Positions 38,867-47,376 of a stretch of 64,000 bases of DNA are shown here, piece by piece. The stretch is from CAWAND01 sp963807065 (GTDB lineage Bacteria > Chloroflexota > Anaerolineae > Anaerolineales > E44-bin32). The stretch lies in contig CAWDZQ010000002.1 of assembly GCA_963807065.1 (NCBI GenBank), positions 237,894 to 301,893 on the forward strand. The letters are read 5' to 3'. The translations under genes were made by a program, and so were the position numbers. The first letter of the stretch is position 1. Each line of letters opens with the position of its first letter. The notes below the pieces were generated by a model. The model was not told the DNA's origin, did not search any database, and worked only from the letters and a program-made list of their open reading frames with translations.

Positions 38867-39277
38867 ATGACAGACAACAGCGTTTCAGAAGTCCGAATGA
38901 CACAAAAGGAACCGGAACGAGAACGACGTATTTTCACTTTCAAGGCCACCCAGCTGGTCTGGCTGCTGTTCGGAGTGCTAGAAGCTATGCTGGCGCTGCG
39001 CGTTGGGCTGAAGCTGATCGCCGCCAACCCGGATAGCCCGATTGCCACATTCGTCTACGGTTTCACAAGCCTTTTCCTGTTTCCCTTTGCGGGGTTGACG
39101 GGAACACCGTCGGCGGGCGGCATGGTACTGGAAATCTCAACCGTGATTGCCATGGTGGTGTATGCCTTGATCGCCTGGGGGCTCGAGCGGGTTATCTGGG
39201 TGATCTTCTATCGACCCAGTGCGCCCGTGGAGGGCGTCACAAGAACGACGACCACCGATCATCACACTCAAATGTAA
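38867..39277 (+). CDS. YggT-like small membrane protein
   Basis: 136 residues from ATG 38867, chosen because TTGGAGAG lies 6-13 nt upstream; an in-frame ATG at 38846 is possible. A charged N-terminal tail is followed by a helix pair (QLVWLLFGVLEAMLALRVGLK and a hydrophobic segment around VLEISTVIAMVVYALIAWGL), with FTSLFLFPFAGLTG between, as in YggT-type proteins. The function is unknown. It fits with the neighbouring stress-type membrane genes. Confidence 0.7.
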   Translation: MTDNSVSEVRMTQKEPERERRIFTFKATQLVWLLFGVLEAMLALRVGLKLIAANPDSPIATFVYGFTSLFLFPFAGLTGTPSAGGMVLEISTVIAMVVYALIAWGLERVIWVIFYRPSAPVEGVTRTTTTDHHTQM

Positions 39278-39301
39278 CTTGACTAATGAGCAGGGATCGG
39301 G

Positions 39302-39487
39302 ATGAGACTTACGGTTAATCCATACGAATCGAATGGAGATGTCTCTCAGCCGGAGCTCCCCTTTTCGGCTTTGATCCGAAACCTTGTGGTGGGAGCGATA
39401 CGATGGCTGTTCGAACTCACCGAAGTGACTGAAACGGACCAAATCGAAGCTGGCATCTTCCTGGGGGGCGAGGGTCGAGACCGATAA
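39302..39487 (+). CDS. Small protein of unknown function
   Basis: 61 residues starting 24 bp after the YggT-like gene. The middle (ALIRNLVVGAIRWLFELTEV) looks like an amphipathic or weakly membrane-bound helix, and the end reads DQIEAGIFLGGEGRD. Position inside a same-strand run of small genes supports it. The ribosome-binding site is weak (GGGATCGGG). I do not recognise a family with confidence. Confidence 0.5.
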   Translation: MRLTVNPYESNGDVSQPELPFSALIRNLVVGAIRWLFELTEVTETDQIEAGIFLGGEGRDR

Positions 39488-39618
39488 AGGTCAAGCCACG
39501 CGGTGTGAACGAGGGGGAAAGTCCGCCTTACGCGGCACCTCATCTTGACCCCGGCAAGTAGACAAGTATGGATATACAAGCACCACAGACAACAAAATCA
39601 ATGGAGGACTTAGACAAC

Positions 39619-39939
39619 ATGAATAAGACGATGAGCGTTTTGGCCGGCATGCTGATTGGTGGGCTGGCCGGCGCAGGAGCGATGCTTCTGCTTGCCCCCC
39701 AATCGGGTGAGAAGACACGGGCTCTGATCCAGGTCAAGGGCGTCGAATTGCGCGATCGGACAACCGAAGTGGTCGACCAGGCCCTGGCCCAGGCTCGTTC
39801 CGACTCACAGGAGATTGCCAGTGAGGTTCGGGAAAGGGCCGGCCAGCTCAAGCAGCTCGGACAGGACAAGCTCGTGGCGGGTATCGATCGTGCGTCCACG
39901 GTTCTTGAAGCGGGGAAAGTAGCCGTCAGGGACGCCTGA
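39619..39939 (+). CDS. YtxH-like small membrane/coiled-coil protein
   Basis: 106 residues from ATG 39619 with GGAGG 11 nt upstream. In-frame ATGs at 39568 and 39601 are less likely, as the second lies over the ribosome-binding site. A glycine-rich helix (VLAGMLIGGLAGAGAMLLLA) is followed by PQSGEKTRA and a long charged coiled coil (RSDSQEIASEVRERAGQLK). This is the YtxH/general-stress pattern. The function is not known. Confidence 0.8.
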   Translation: MNKTMSVLAGMLIGGLAGAGAMLLLAPQSGEKTRALIQVKGVELRDRTTEVVDQALAQARSDSQEIASEVRERAGQLKQLGQDKLVAGIDRASTVLEAGKVAVRDA

Positions 39940-40028
39940 ACGAGAAGGCTCGTGATCGGCTTGGCTGCGGGCACGGTCTTGACCCGGCGCCCGCAGCCTT
40001 CCCGTCAGATCGAGGAGGGCTCATCATC

Positions 40029-40178
40029 ATGAGGTTTACCCGAAACATAGGCATGCTCCTGCTGGCCATCTTCCTGATTGCATGGGGTCTGGTACAGCTT
40101 CTTGGAATTGGCGGCCTGGGCGCGATCCTGGCGATCATCGCCATCGCCGCCGGTATTTTCATCCTCCTAGGACGTTAG
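40029..40178 (+). CDS. 49-residue hydrophobic protein
   Basis: ATG at 40029 is preceded by GGAGG (11-12 nt). The protein is a short basic leader (MRFTRN) and two hydrophobic stretches with the last part IAIAAGIFILLGR. It lies 89 bp after the YtxH-like gene and 66 bp before another small membrane gene, and is probably a small membrane protein. I do not assign a family. Confidence 0.65.
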   Translation: MRFTRNIGMLLLAIFLIAWGLVQLLGIGGLGAILAIIAIAAGIFILLGR

Positions 40179-40244
40179 GGAGGTTGACCTTCATCTATCG
40201 AGCTGTCAAACCGGATCTTGAAAGTTTGAAAAAGGAGCAATCGC

Positions 40245-40403
40245 ATGTTGACCTGGATCATCGTCATTTTGATCGTTCTTTGGCTGCTTGGCTACTTTGG
40301 TCCGAGCATCGTGCCCAGCATCCCGCGCACCGGTAACGTAGTCCACGTATTGATCGTGATCGCCATCATCCTGATCGTTTTGAAGCTCTTGGGCATCATA
40401 TAG
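40245..40403 (+). CDS. Lmo0937-type (DUF5670) small membrane protein, copy 1
   Basis: 52 residues from ATG 40245 with AAAGGAG upstream. LTWIIVILIVLWLLGYFG and VVHVLIVIAIILIVLKLL form two helices, a pattern found in Lmo0937-family proteins. A nearly identical paralogue is at 46892, where a promoter module precedes it. The function is unknown; homologues are associated with stress responses. Confidence 0.8.
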   Translation: MLTWIIVILIVLWLLGYFGPSIVPSIPRTGNVVHVLIVIAIILIVLKLLGII

Positions 40404-40884
40404 AAGAAACACTGGCGCCGATACAAGCGCGGATTATCAATGCAGGCTTGCCGATCTTGAAGCGCCCTTCATGCTGCTGGTCTGCAGAGGGGTCGGCCAC
40501 CTGGTCGATCGACTTGGTGGCTGGAACTGCTCCTGGCTAAGCGGCTCATTTCGGGCGATTCTGGCCGTGCGGTGCTTCGACTGTGTCTGCGACAACCTCT
40601 AACGAGGTCGCGGGCGTCACCTTGTTCTGGGCTCGCTGCTGGTTGGGATCCCGAGCCCGGGAGCCGAGGCAGGTTCGTCCGTCCTGGAATCGTCTCGCCC
40701 CCGGGCACGGGATCCACGAGGAATGGACGCTTGGAGACGATATCCTTGCGGCCAGGTGTCTGTCAGAGTGAGGTGAGGGAAACGCGCCGCGGCGGATCGA
40801 TCTCCGCCCGATCAGGATGGGAGGGTCGAGGCGTTTGACCTCACGAAGGGACATGCGCCTAGAGAAGAGCCGATCGCATGACGC
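40404..40884. other. Noncoding stretch before the lipid kinase gene
   Basis: About 480 bp. No frame shows convincing coding character or a ribosome-binding site, and the promoter module is not present. Confidence 0.45.
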
Positions 40885-41919
40885 ATGACCATCGGCAGGC
40901 GCAAAGGGTGGGACACTCCAGGCATAAATATGAAATCTCAGTCGTCCGGCAAGCGGCGCAAAGCGACGCAACGCCAGGTGCGGGCGAAACTAATCTTCAA
41001 TCCCACCTCCGGCCACGCGGAAGAATCGCCCCAGCAGCTCGCCACGATACTGGCTGAGATGCAGGACCAGCGAATCCTACCCGAGGTCTACACCGTTCGC
41101 CCCGAGAGCCCATTGGATCCGGTTGTGCGCCAGGCCCTCAGGTCGGGCATCAAGCTGGTAGTGGTGGCCGGCGGGGATGGGACGATTGACAGTGTCATGG
41201 GGTCGATGGTCGGAAGCGATGCAACCCTTGGCATCATCCCCATCGGGACACGCAATAATCTCGCCTTCAACCTGGGGATTGGCGGAGACATCGCCACTTC
41301 TGTGGCCCTGCTTCGCGGGGGGCGACGGTTGAAGATCGATGTGGGTCGGGTCCACTGCGGACGTTCGCGTCACTGGTTCCTGGAAGCTGCCGCGTTGGGT
41401 CTGATGAGCGATCTGTACCCGATGTCGGATGATATCCAGCACGGCGATTTGACCCAAATCGGCGAATTGCTTTCGACTCTGATCTCGGCAACCCCTTCAC
41501 AGCTCCGAATGACCCTGGATGGCCACAAAGAAGTCAGCACGATGTCTCACATGATGTTGATCACCAATATGCCCTTCCTAGGACCCCACTTTCAGATTTC
41601 ACCGAACGTGTCATTCAGGGACGGGCGCTTGGACGTATTCACCTTCTCGGATATGAGCAAACTCGACATGCTCGCCTATGTCTTGCGGCCGCACGGAGGG
41701 CACCTTGAAGATGCCGGCATCCATCATTACCGGGCCAGGCGGCTGGTAGTAGTGTCAAAGCCGCGGATGCCGGCACTCGCAGATGGTGTTCCTCTTGGCC
41801 AGGGTTTGCTCTCTGTCCATATCCACCCTCGGGCCCTGACTGTTATGGCCGGCACAGAGCTCACAGGAAACCTGGCGACAACGGGCCTGAACAATCCAAA
41901 ACCAAACCCCGATGAATAA
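40885..41919 (+). CDS. Diacylglycerol/lipid kinase family protein
   Basis: 344 residues if started at ATG 40885; in-frame ATG 40930 gives 329 and cannot be excluded, as neither has a clear ribosome-binding site. AKLIFNPTSG (near residue 35) opens the fold, VVVAGGDGTIDSVMGSM is the nucleotide-binding GGDGT motif, and IPIGTRNNLAFNLGI matches the family's G-T-x-N-N/D-[FL]A region. It probably phosphorylates diacylglycerol or a related lipid at the membrane surface. It overlaps by 8 bp the PAP2 phosphatase gene that follows, so a lipid kinase and a lipid phosphatase are made together. Confidence 0.9.
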   Translation: MTIGRRKGWDTPGINMKSQSSGKRRKATQRQVRAKLIFNPTSGHAEESPQQLATILAEMQDQRILPEVYTVRPESPLDPVVRQALRSGIKLVVVAGGDGTIDSVMGSMVGSDATLGIIPIGTRNNLAFNLGIGGDIATSVALLRGGRRLKIDVGRVHCGRSRHWFLEAAALGLMSDLYPMSDDIQHGDLTQIGELLSTLISATPSQLRMTLDGHKEVSTMSHMMLITNMPFLGPHFQISPNVSFRDGRLDVFTFSDMSKLDMLAYVLRPHGGHLEDAGIHHYRARRLVVVSKPRMPALADGVPLGQGLLSVHIHPRALTVMAGTELTGNLATTGLNNPKPNPDE

Positions 41920-42682
41920 CGGCGTCCGCAAACCGGCCCCCGAACCACCGGTGTCCGCTCGCCCTTCCCTGGGATCCGCGCCCCGAAGACGCCTCGTGTT
42001 CGTACTGCTCCTGGCGGCCGGACTAGCTCTGGTTCTTGCCATGCTGCCCAGCGACGCACGGGCCTCACTCTGGACGGCGCTGAGCGCCAAGCTGGGCCTG
42101 GTGGTCCTGCTTTCAGTTTTCGCACTATTGACGTTGTCCTTAGTCTGGGCAGCCGGTCAGCGCTGGGACACGCGTACTTTTGAGCTCTTGAATATGCGAC
42201 TATATCCATTGTGGCTCGATCGCTGCATGTGGCTGGCAACCCAGCTCGGCAATATGCTGACGGCACTCATCGCCGCATTCATCTTGTTTACGCTGAGCTA
42301 TCGTCGCCAGGCCATGGAAGTCGTCTTAGGCACGCTAACGCTCTGGTTGTTGGTGGAAATCATCAAGGCTATAACCGACCGGGACCGACCTTTTCTTGCG
42401 CTTGTCCAGGCACGCGTCGTTGGCTGGCGGGAAAAGGGCAATTCCTTTCCCAGCGGTCATACATCCCAGATATTCTTCCTGATGACGTTGTTTGTCCATC
42501 AGTTCCAGTTGGGCCTGTTGGCGTCGGCTGGCCTATACGCCGTCGCCGCCCTGGTCGGGTTTACAAGAATATACGTTGGCGCCCACTATCCTAGAGACGT
42601 CATCGCAGGCGTTGTGCTTGGATCGGTCTGGGGAATATTGGCCATGATGGTGGATGGCTACTGGGTTGCGCTTCACTTCTGA
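41912..42682 (+). CDS. PAP2-family membrane phosphatase
   Basis: 256 residues. The three phosphatase signatures are present: KAITDRDRP, PSGHTS, and TRIYVGAHYPRDVIAG with the catalytic histidines in the second and third. Six hydrophobic segments are visible. It dephosphorylates lipid phosphates such as phosphatidate or undecaprenyl pyrophosphate. The ATG lies inside the end of the lipid kinase gene, so the products are coupled. Module copy 3 starts right after its stop. Confidence 0.92.
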   Translation: MNNGVRKPAPEPPVSARPSLGSAPRRRLVFVLLLAAGLALVLAMLPSDARASLWTALSAKLGLVVLLSVFALLTLSLVWAAGQRWDTRTFELLNMRLYPLWLDRCMWLATQLGNMLTALIAAFILFTLSYRRQAMEVVLGTLTLWLLVEIIKAITDRDRPFLALVQARVVGWREKGNSFPSGHTSQIFFLMTLFVHQFQLGLLASAGLYAVAALVGFTRIYVGAHYPRDVIAGVVLGSVWGILAMMVDGYWVALHF

Positions 42683-42688
42683 CACATC

Positions 42689-42756
42689 CCCCCCAAGCGG
42701 CGGAGATCAGCACTCCCCGGACGATGGATGTGAACCAGGTGCGTTTCTTGTAACAT
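42689..42756 (+). promoter_or_regulatory. Repeated tandem-operator/promoter module, copy 3
   Basis: CCCCC...GGCGGAG (to 42705), then CTCCCC...CGATGGATGTG ending at 42732, an 18-bp spacer and TAACAT at 42751-42756. It is 340 bp upstream of the CBS gene, so either a long leader or an unrecognised small gene lies between. Confidence 0.7.
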
Positions 42757-43094
42757 CGGTTCAGGTCGAAATCCGGAGTCTTTGAGCCTATGTGCGATAT
42801 TTCCTGCAGCATGCGGCCTGCCGCCCCCGCCCTCGATGATTGTCACATTGCTTGGACCATTGTTCGCCAGAACTGTAGGCCCCATCCGCTCAGGTTGGCC
42901 ACGTTCCGGCGTGAGCGTGGGCCATGCATCACCCAGTCACCGCGGTCAGCGCCCGAACCTATACATCTGTTTATGACCATCCTGATCTGCGTCTGAGGCA
43001 GACCACCCTGGCGGCCGGAAAGTCTGGTTCTCGATGCGCACGGCAAGCGCAAGGCCCACTCCATCCGATAACCATCCGAGAAAAGGAGAACCTC

Positions 43095-43532
43095 ATGAAG
43101 AAGTGCCACGAAGTCATGACCAAAGACCCCGTTTGCTGCCTGCCAGACAGCACGGTGGAGCAGGCGGCCCAGTCGATGAAGCGCGAGAACATCGGCTCAA
43201 TTCCCGTAGTTGACAGCGACCAGACCCGAAAGCTGGTCGGCATCGTGACCGACCGTGATCTGGCTTTGAAAGTTGTGGCCGAAGGGCGCAACGCCGAGTC
43301 CACCCATGTGGAGGCGGTGATGACGCGCCAGGTGGTGACCTGCCACCCCGAAGATGATTTGCAGATAGCGCTTAATTTGATGTCTAAGCATCAGTTGCGC
43401 CGTCTTGCCGTCGTCGACAGCGACAACAGGATCGTGGGGATTATTGCTCAGGCGGACGTCGCCACGCGGGTTGACCAGCCTGAAAAGACCGCGGCCATGG
43501 TGAAAGAAATTTCGCTATCCAGTGCTGAGTAA
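43095..43532 (+). CDS. CBS-domain pair protein
   Basis: 145 residues from ATG 43095 with AAAAGGAG upstream; a longer frame to 42924 would run over a segment without coding character. Two CBS domains are visible: VMTKDPVCCLPDSTVEQAA to GIVTDRDLALKV and VMTRQVVTCHPEDDLQIAL to GIIAQADVA. CBS pairs bind adenine nucleotides and report energy state. No effector domain is present, so it acts on a partner. Module copy 3 is the nearest upstream promoter candidate. Confidence 0.9.
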   Translation: MKKCHEVMTKDPVCCLPDSTVEQAAQSMKRENIGSIPVVDSDQTRKLVGIVTDRDLALKVVAEGRNAESTHVEAVMTRQVVTCHPEDDLQIALNLMSKHQLRRLAVVDSDNRIVGIIAQADVATRVDQPEKTAAMVKEISLSSAE

Positions 43533-44208
43533 CTCAGAGCTCAGCGCGACGGCGAGAGCCATTTCCTTTAGCATGGCGCGGGCTTGCCCCCATGGACGAT
43601 GAGGTGAATTCGGTTCCCAACGGCGTCCTCGTGTGGATGTCCGTGCTCTTGTTTGGAGTCTACGGGCTGGGGTTACAGGCGGCGGATCCCTTTGAAGGCT
43701 TGTAGCCAGTTCCTCAATTGTTATCCATCCCTGCAGCGGGGACGGCCGGGAGGAAACTGGACCATGCCATGATTGGCAAGTCGCCTCCACACGGCTCCAG
43801 CTGCCTAGTTAGCCATCACAATACGTGGGCTTATCCACGCATGACGGGTTTGATTCCTGCGGTCACCCAAAGGCCGATCCGAAATCACCGGGTTTCATGC
43901 CGTATGGGATGGTGCTTCGATCAGAACCCGGGCGCCGGCTTCGATGCGACGAGCGGTCTTCCCGCATTTGCTTGAACCGATCCATCCGCTTGGCCTTGAT
44001 CATGACTTTGTAGGCAGATGAAGGTGAACGGGCAACAAGTCCTTGCTCGCCCCACACTTTTTCGGGTTCGTTGGTGCGCAGGTGCAAGCTGATTGAACCG
44101 CCCGACGGATGCACGAGAAGCGGGCGGCGCCGTAAGCCACTTGGCTCGGGGGGTGGTAGTCTAAAAGCAAGGCCCGCGGTCCGCCCTGCAGTCTGACGAG
44201 GTGATGCC
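43533..44208. other. Mostly noncoding stretch, possible tiny gene
   Basis: 676 bp. A 37-residue frame at 43592-43705 (hydrophobic VLVWMSVLLFGVYGLGLQ) lacks a ribosome-binding site and is doubtful. A leftward frame at 43863-44270 is open but overlaps the start of the HAD gene. I could not support a gene here. Confidence 0.4.
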
Positions 44209-44835
44209 ATGACTACTTCTTCCGAGATTACGACGCTGTTCCTGGATATTGGCAACGTTTTGCTGACCAATGGTTGGGATCACACGATGCGCATACGCGC
44301 AGCCGAGGTATTCGGTTTGGATTACGATGAAATGGACGAGCGCCATCGCATGACTTTTGATACATATGAAGTTGGTAAGATCAGCCTCGATGAATACTTG
44401 ACTCGGGTTGTTTTTTATCAGAACCGCTCTTTCTCGCGCCAGGAGTTCAAAGCATTCATGTACGCTCAGTCCGAGGCTTTCCCGGAGATGATTGAGCTGA
44501 TGAGCGGACTGAAGCATCAATACGGCCTAGAGGTGGCGGCCGTCAGCAATGAAGGGCGGGAACTGACAGCCTACCGCATCCAAGAATTCAAACTGGGTAC
44601 ATTCATGGACTTTTTCGTCTCATCCTGCTTTGTCCACTACCGCAAGCCGGATGCAGACATCTATCGAATTGCCTTGGATATCGCCCAAGCCATCCCACAA
44701 CAAGTCGTTTACATTGACGACCGAGCGATGTTTGTCGAAGTGGCTCAAGGATTGGGGATTCGGGGCATTATCCACAAGGGTCGCGAGTCCACGCAGAAGA
44801 CGCTTGAGACGCTGGGGCTTGCGTGGAATCATTGA
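44209..44835 (+). CDS. HAD-superfamily hydrolase (YihX-like)
   Basis: 208 residues. Motif I is TLFLDIGNVLL with the nucleophilic aspartate; the second aspartate of the usual DxD is glycine, as in YihX-like phosphatases (DxGN). Motif II is AVSNEG, the lysine of motif III is in YRKPDADIY, and motif IV is VVYIDDRAMFVEVA. These enzymes dephosphorylate sugar phosphates or release alpha-glucose-1-phosphate. A helical cap lies between motifs I and II. It precedes the glucose-6-phosphate dehydrogenase gene by about 215 bp on the same strand. Confidence 0.88.
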   Translation: MTTSSEITTLFLDIGNVLLTNGWDHTMRIRAAEVFGLDYDEMDERHRMTFDTYEVGKISLDEYLTRVVFYQNRSFSRQEFKAFMYAQSEAFPEMIELMSGLKHQYGLEVAAVSNEGRELTAYRIQEFKLGTFMDFFVSSCFVHYRKPDADIYRIALDIAQAIPQQVVYIDDRAMFVEVAQGLGIRGIIHKGRESTQKTLETLGLAWNH

Positions 44836-45050
44836 TGACCGCCTCAGCTCGCACCGCACAAGCGCAACGAAGCCGATTGCCCCTCTCCCGGAAGATCATT
44901 GCGCCGACCTTTACCCCTCCTCGAGCCCGCAAGGAACAATCAGCGCGCACACTGAACTGCGTCCTCTCATGAAGGCGAGAGTTGACCTCCGCCAACGCCT
45001 CTGGCATCTGGATCGAGGAGCGAACATCTCAAAATGAAAGCGCAGCCACA

Positions 45051-46580
45051 ATGACACTTCAGAATGAGCCAACCCTTCTGGTCATATTCGGGTGCATGGG
45101 CGATCTCACATGGCGCAAGCTAGCACCGGCACTCTACAACCTTTTGCTGGACCACGAGTTGCCTGACCGTTTTGCCGTCATCGGGCTGGATCTCAAGCAG
45201 GGCACCCCAGATGAGTTCAGTCTGCGGCTGAGAGATGGGGTGGATCGCTTCTGTGACTGTGGGGAGATTGACGACAAGACATGGCAGAAGTTCACTGCCA
45301 ACCTGTCGTACATCTCCGGCGATTTTGCCGACCCCAAAACGTATGCGGCCCTAAGCGACGAGCTGCAGGCCATGGAAAAGCAGTGGGATGCTCCAGCCAA
45401 CCATATTTTCTACCTGGCTACACCGCCGGCCATCGTGGAAACGATTGTCAAAGGAGTGGGCTCGGCCAAGCTGGCTCAGGACAGACAGCACGTGCGGATC
45501 GTCGTGGAAAAACCATTTGGCCACGACCTGGCTTCGGCGGTGGCCCTGAATGCCGTGCTCACGCAAGTTCTTGACGAATGTCAGATATACCGAATCGACC
45601 ACTACCTGGGCAAGGAAACGGTTCAGAACATTCTTGCTTTTCGCTTCGCTAACGCGTTGTTTGAACCCATCTGGAACCGCCGCTACATCGACCACGTGCA
45701 GATCACCGTTGCCGAACAAGTGGGCGTGGAGCATCGTGGTGCGTACTACGAGCACGCAGGCGCTTTGCGGGATATGATCCAGAATCATCTGATGCAAATC
45801 CTGACCCTGATCTCTATGGAGCCCATGGTCTCCTTCGATGCGGACGAAATCCGCAACAAGAAAGTGGACGTATTGCGGGCCATCCGTCCGATCTCCAGAG
45901 ATCAGGTTGAGCAAGTCGCCGTACGCGGTCAATATGGGGCGGGGAAAATGGACGGCCAAGAGGTGCCCGCTTATCGCAGCGAGACAGGGGTGTCGCCGGG
46001 CTCAACAGCCGAAACATTTGCCGCCATCAGATTGTCTATCGACAATTGGCGCTGGCAGGACGTGCCTTTTTTCCTGCGGACTGGCAAGCGAATGGAGACT
46101 AGGGCTTCGGAGGTGATGATCCAATTCCGTCCGGTTCCCCACCAATCCTTTCCTGTGGCAGCCTCTCACGCCTGGCATCCCAACTGCTTGATCATTCACA
46201 TTCAGCCTGAGGAAGGAATCGTGCTTCGTTTTCAGGCCAAGCAGCCTGGTCCCGACCTGCATCTGAGCCTGGAAGACATGCACTTTTCCTATGAGGAAGC
46301 CTTCGAGTCGAAATTGCCCGAGGCCTATCAGACCCTGCTGGCCGATGTGATGGCGGGAGATGCAACTCTGTTCATGCGAGCGGATCAGGTCGAGAGCTCT
46401 TGGTCAATCCTCGAACCGGTCTTGAACGCCTGGGCTGAGCTCGAGCCCGTGGGGTTCCCGAACTATCCGTCAGGCAGCTGGGGCCCGCAGGCTGCAGACT
46501 ATCTGATCGAACAAAGCGGCCGAAGCTGGCTGCAGCCAAGCCTTGGCCGCGATAAGCCTGAGCACGGCTCCAATGAATGA
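45051..46580 (+). CDS. zwf: Glucose-6-phosphate 1-dehydrogenase
   Basis: 509 residues from ATG 45051; the in-frame TTG at 44982 is less likely because the family N-terminus starts at the later codon. The nucleotide-binding motif is FGCMGDLTWRKLAP (GASGDL in most homologues, here with C and M) and the active-site motif RIDHYLGKETVQN is intact. It oxidises glucose 6-phosphate to 6-phosphogluconolactone with NAD(P)+, the first step of the pentose phosphate pathway, and supplies NADPH. No 6-phosphogluconate dehydrogenase or lactonase gene is next to it. Confidence 0.96.
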   Translation: MTLQNEPTLLVIFGCMGDLTWRKLAPALYNLLLDHELPDRFAVIGLDLKQGTPDEFSLRLRDGVDRFCDCGEIDDKTWQKFTANLSYISGDFADPKTYAALSDELQAMEKQWDAPANHIFYLATPPAIVETIVKGVGSAKLAQDRQHVRIVVEKPFGHDLASAVALNAVLTQVLDECQIYRIDHYLGKETVQNILAFRFANALFEPIWNRRYIDHVQITVAEQVGVEHRGAYYEHAGALRDMIQNHLMQILTLISMEPMVSFDADEIRNKKVDVLRAIRPISRDQVEQVAVRGQYGAGKMDGQEVPAYRSETGVSPGSTAETFAAIRLSIDNWRWQDVPFFLRTGKRMETRASEVMIQFRPVPHQSFPVAASHAWHPNCLIIHIQPEEGIVLRFQAKQPGPDLHLSLEDMHFSYEEAFESKLPEAYQTLLADVMAGDATLFMRADQVESSWSILEPVLNAWAELEPVGFPNYPSGSWGPQAADYLIEQSGRSWLQPSLGRDKPEHGSNE

Positions 46581-46704
46581 GCCGGCCTCACGCGATACAA
46601 ACATTAGTTTCGATTGACCGCCTGCAAATACGAAGACTACATTTCGAGAGGCTTGGGCGTATCCTGTGCATACACCTTGGAAAATCGCGGATTGATGTGG
46701 GCCC

Positions 46705-46772
46705 TCCCCCATCCGGCGGAGACAAAGACCCCACAGTCGGTGGATGTGCCTGCGGAGCCCATCTTGTACGAT
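46705..46772 (+). promoter_or_regulatory. Repeated tandem-operator/promoter module, copy 4
   Basis: TCCCCC-ATCC-GGCGGAG (46705-46721), then ACCCCAC...CGGTGGATGTG ending at 46748, an 18-bp spacer and TACGAT at 46767-46772. It is 120 bp before the small Lmo0937-type gene. Confidence 0.73.
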
Positions 46773-46891
46773 AGGTCCATAATCCGCATAGGACGGCGGA
46801 TCTGCCGAGTCCCGTCCGGGCAGAAGTGGGCATGAATTGATCGCCTACCACCAAGCACTCTGCCGGGCGAGGTGTCGCAAGGAGCTCGCAT

Positions 46892-47050
46892 ATGTTGACC
46901 TGGATCATCGTCATCTTGATCGTTCTTTGGCTGCTGGGCTTCTTTGGCCCAAGCTTCATCCCCAGCATCCCGCACACCGGAAACGCGATCCATGTACTGA
47001 TCGTGATCGTAATCATCCTGGTAGTCTTGAAGCTGTTGGGGATTATCTAG
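46892..47050 (+). CDS. Lmo0937-type (DUF5670) small membrane protein, copy 2
   Basis: 52 residues from ATG 46892 with AAGGAG upstream. It is nearly identical to the protein at 40245 (LTWIIVILIVLWLLG is shared) and is preceded by promoter module copy 4. This ties the family to the regulon marked by the module. Confidence 0.82.
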   Translation: MLTWIIVILIVLWLLGFFGPSFIPSIPHTGNAIHVLIVIVIILVVLKLLGII

Positions 47051-47376
47051 GCGCAAGACTTGCGCCGGTACTCCCCACAGGCCATGCCAGTCCGCCCGTC
47101 TGATGAGCGCCCCAATGCATTTGGCGTTCGTCCGGCGGCCTCTGACATCGGCAAGCGCCCAACTCCGGACGCAAGTTGACGAGTTGACCTTGTGGTCCCA
47201 AAGTTCGAGATGGCGCCGGTCTTGTCGAGATAACCCATGCGCTCAGGGGTCAGCCATTCCGGGTATCTCTTCAGGCGGGGCGCGTGCGGTTGTTTTCGCG
47301 GGGACCCAAAATGAAGTTGGAGGTGAGCGGAATACTCCGCCCGTAGGTGCGGGTGGTTTTGCCTGCCGAAGTTGCC

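Noticed and set aside
43863..44270. Leftward 135-codon frame
   Set aside because: It overlaps the start of the HAD gene, has no ribosome-binding site and no family similarity I recognise.
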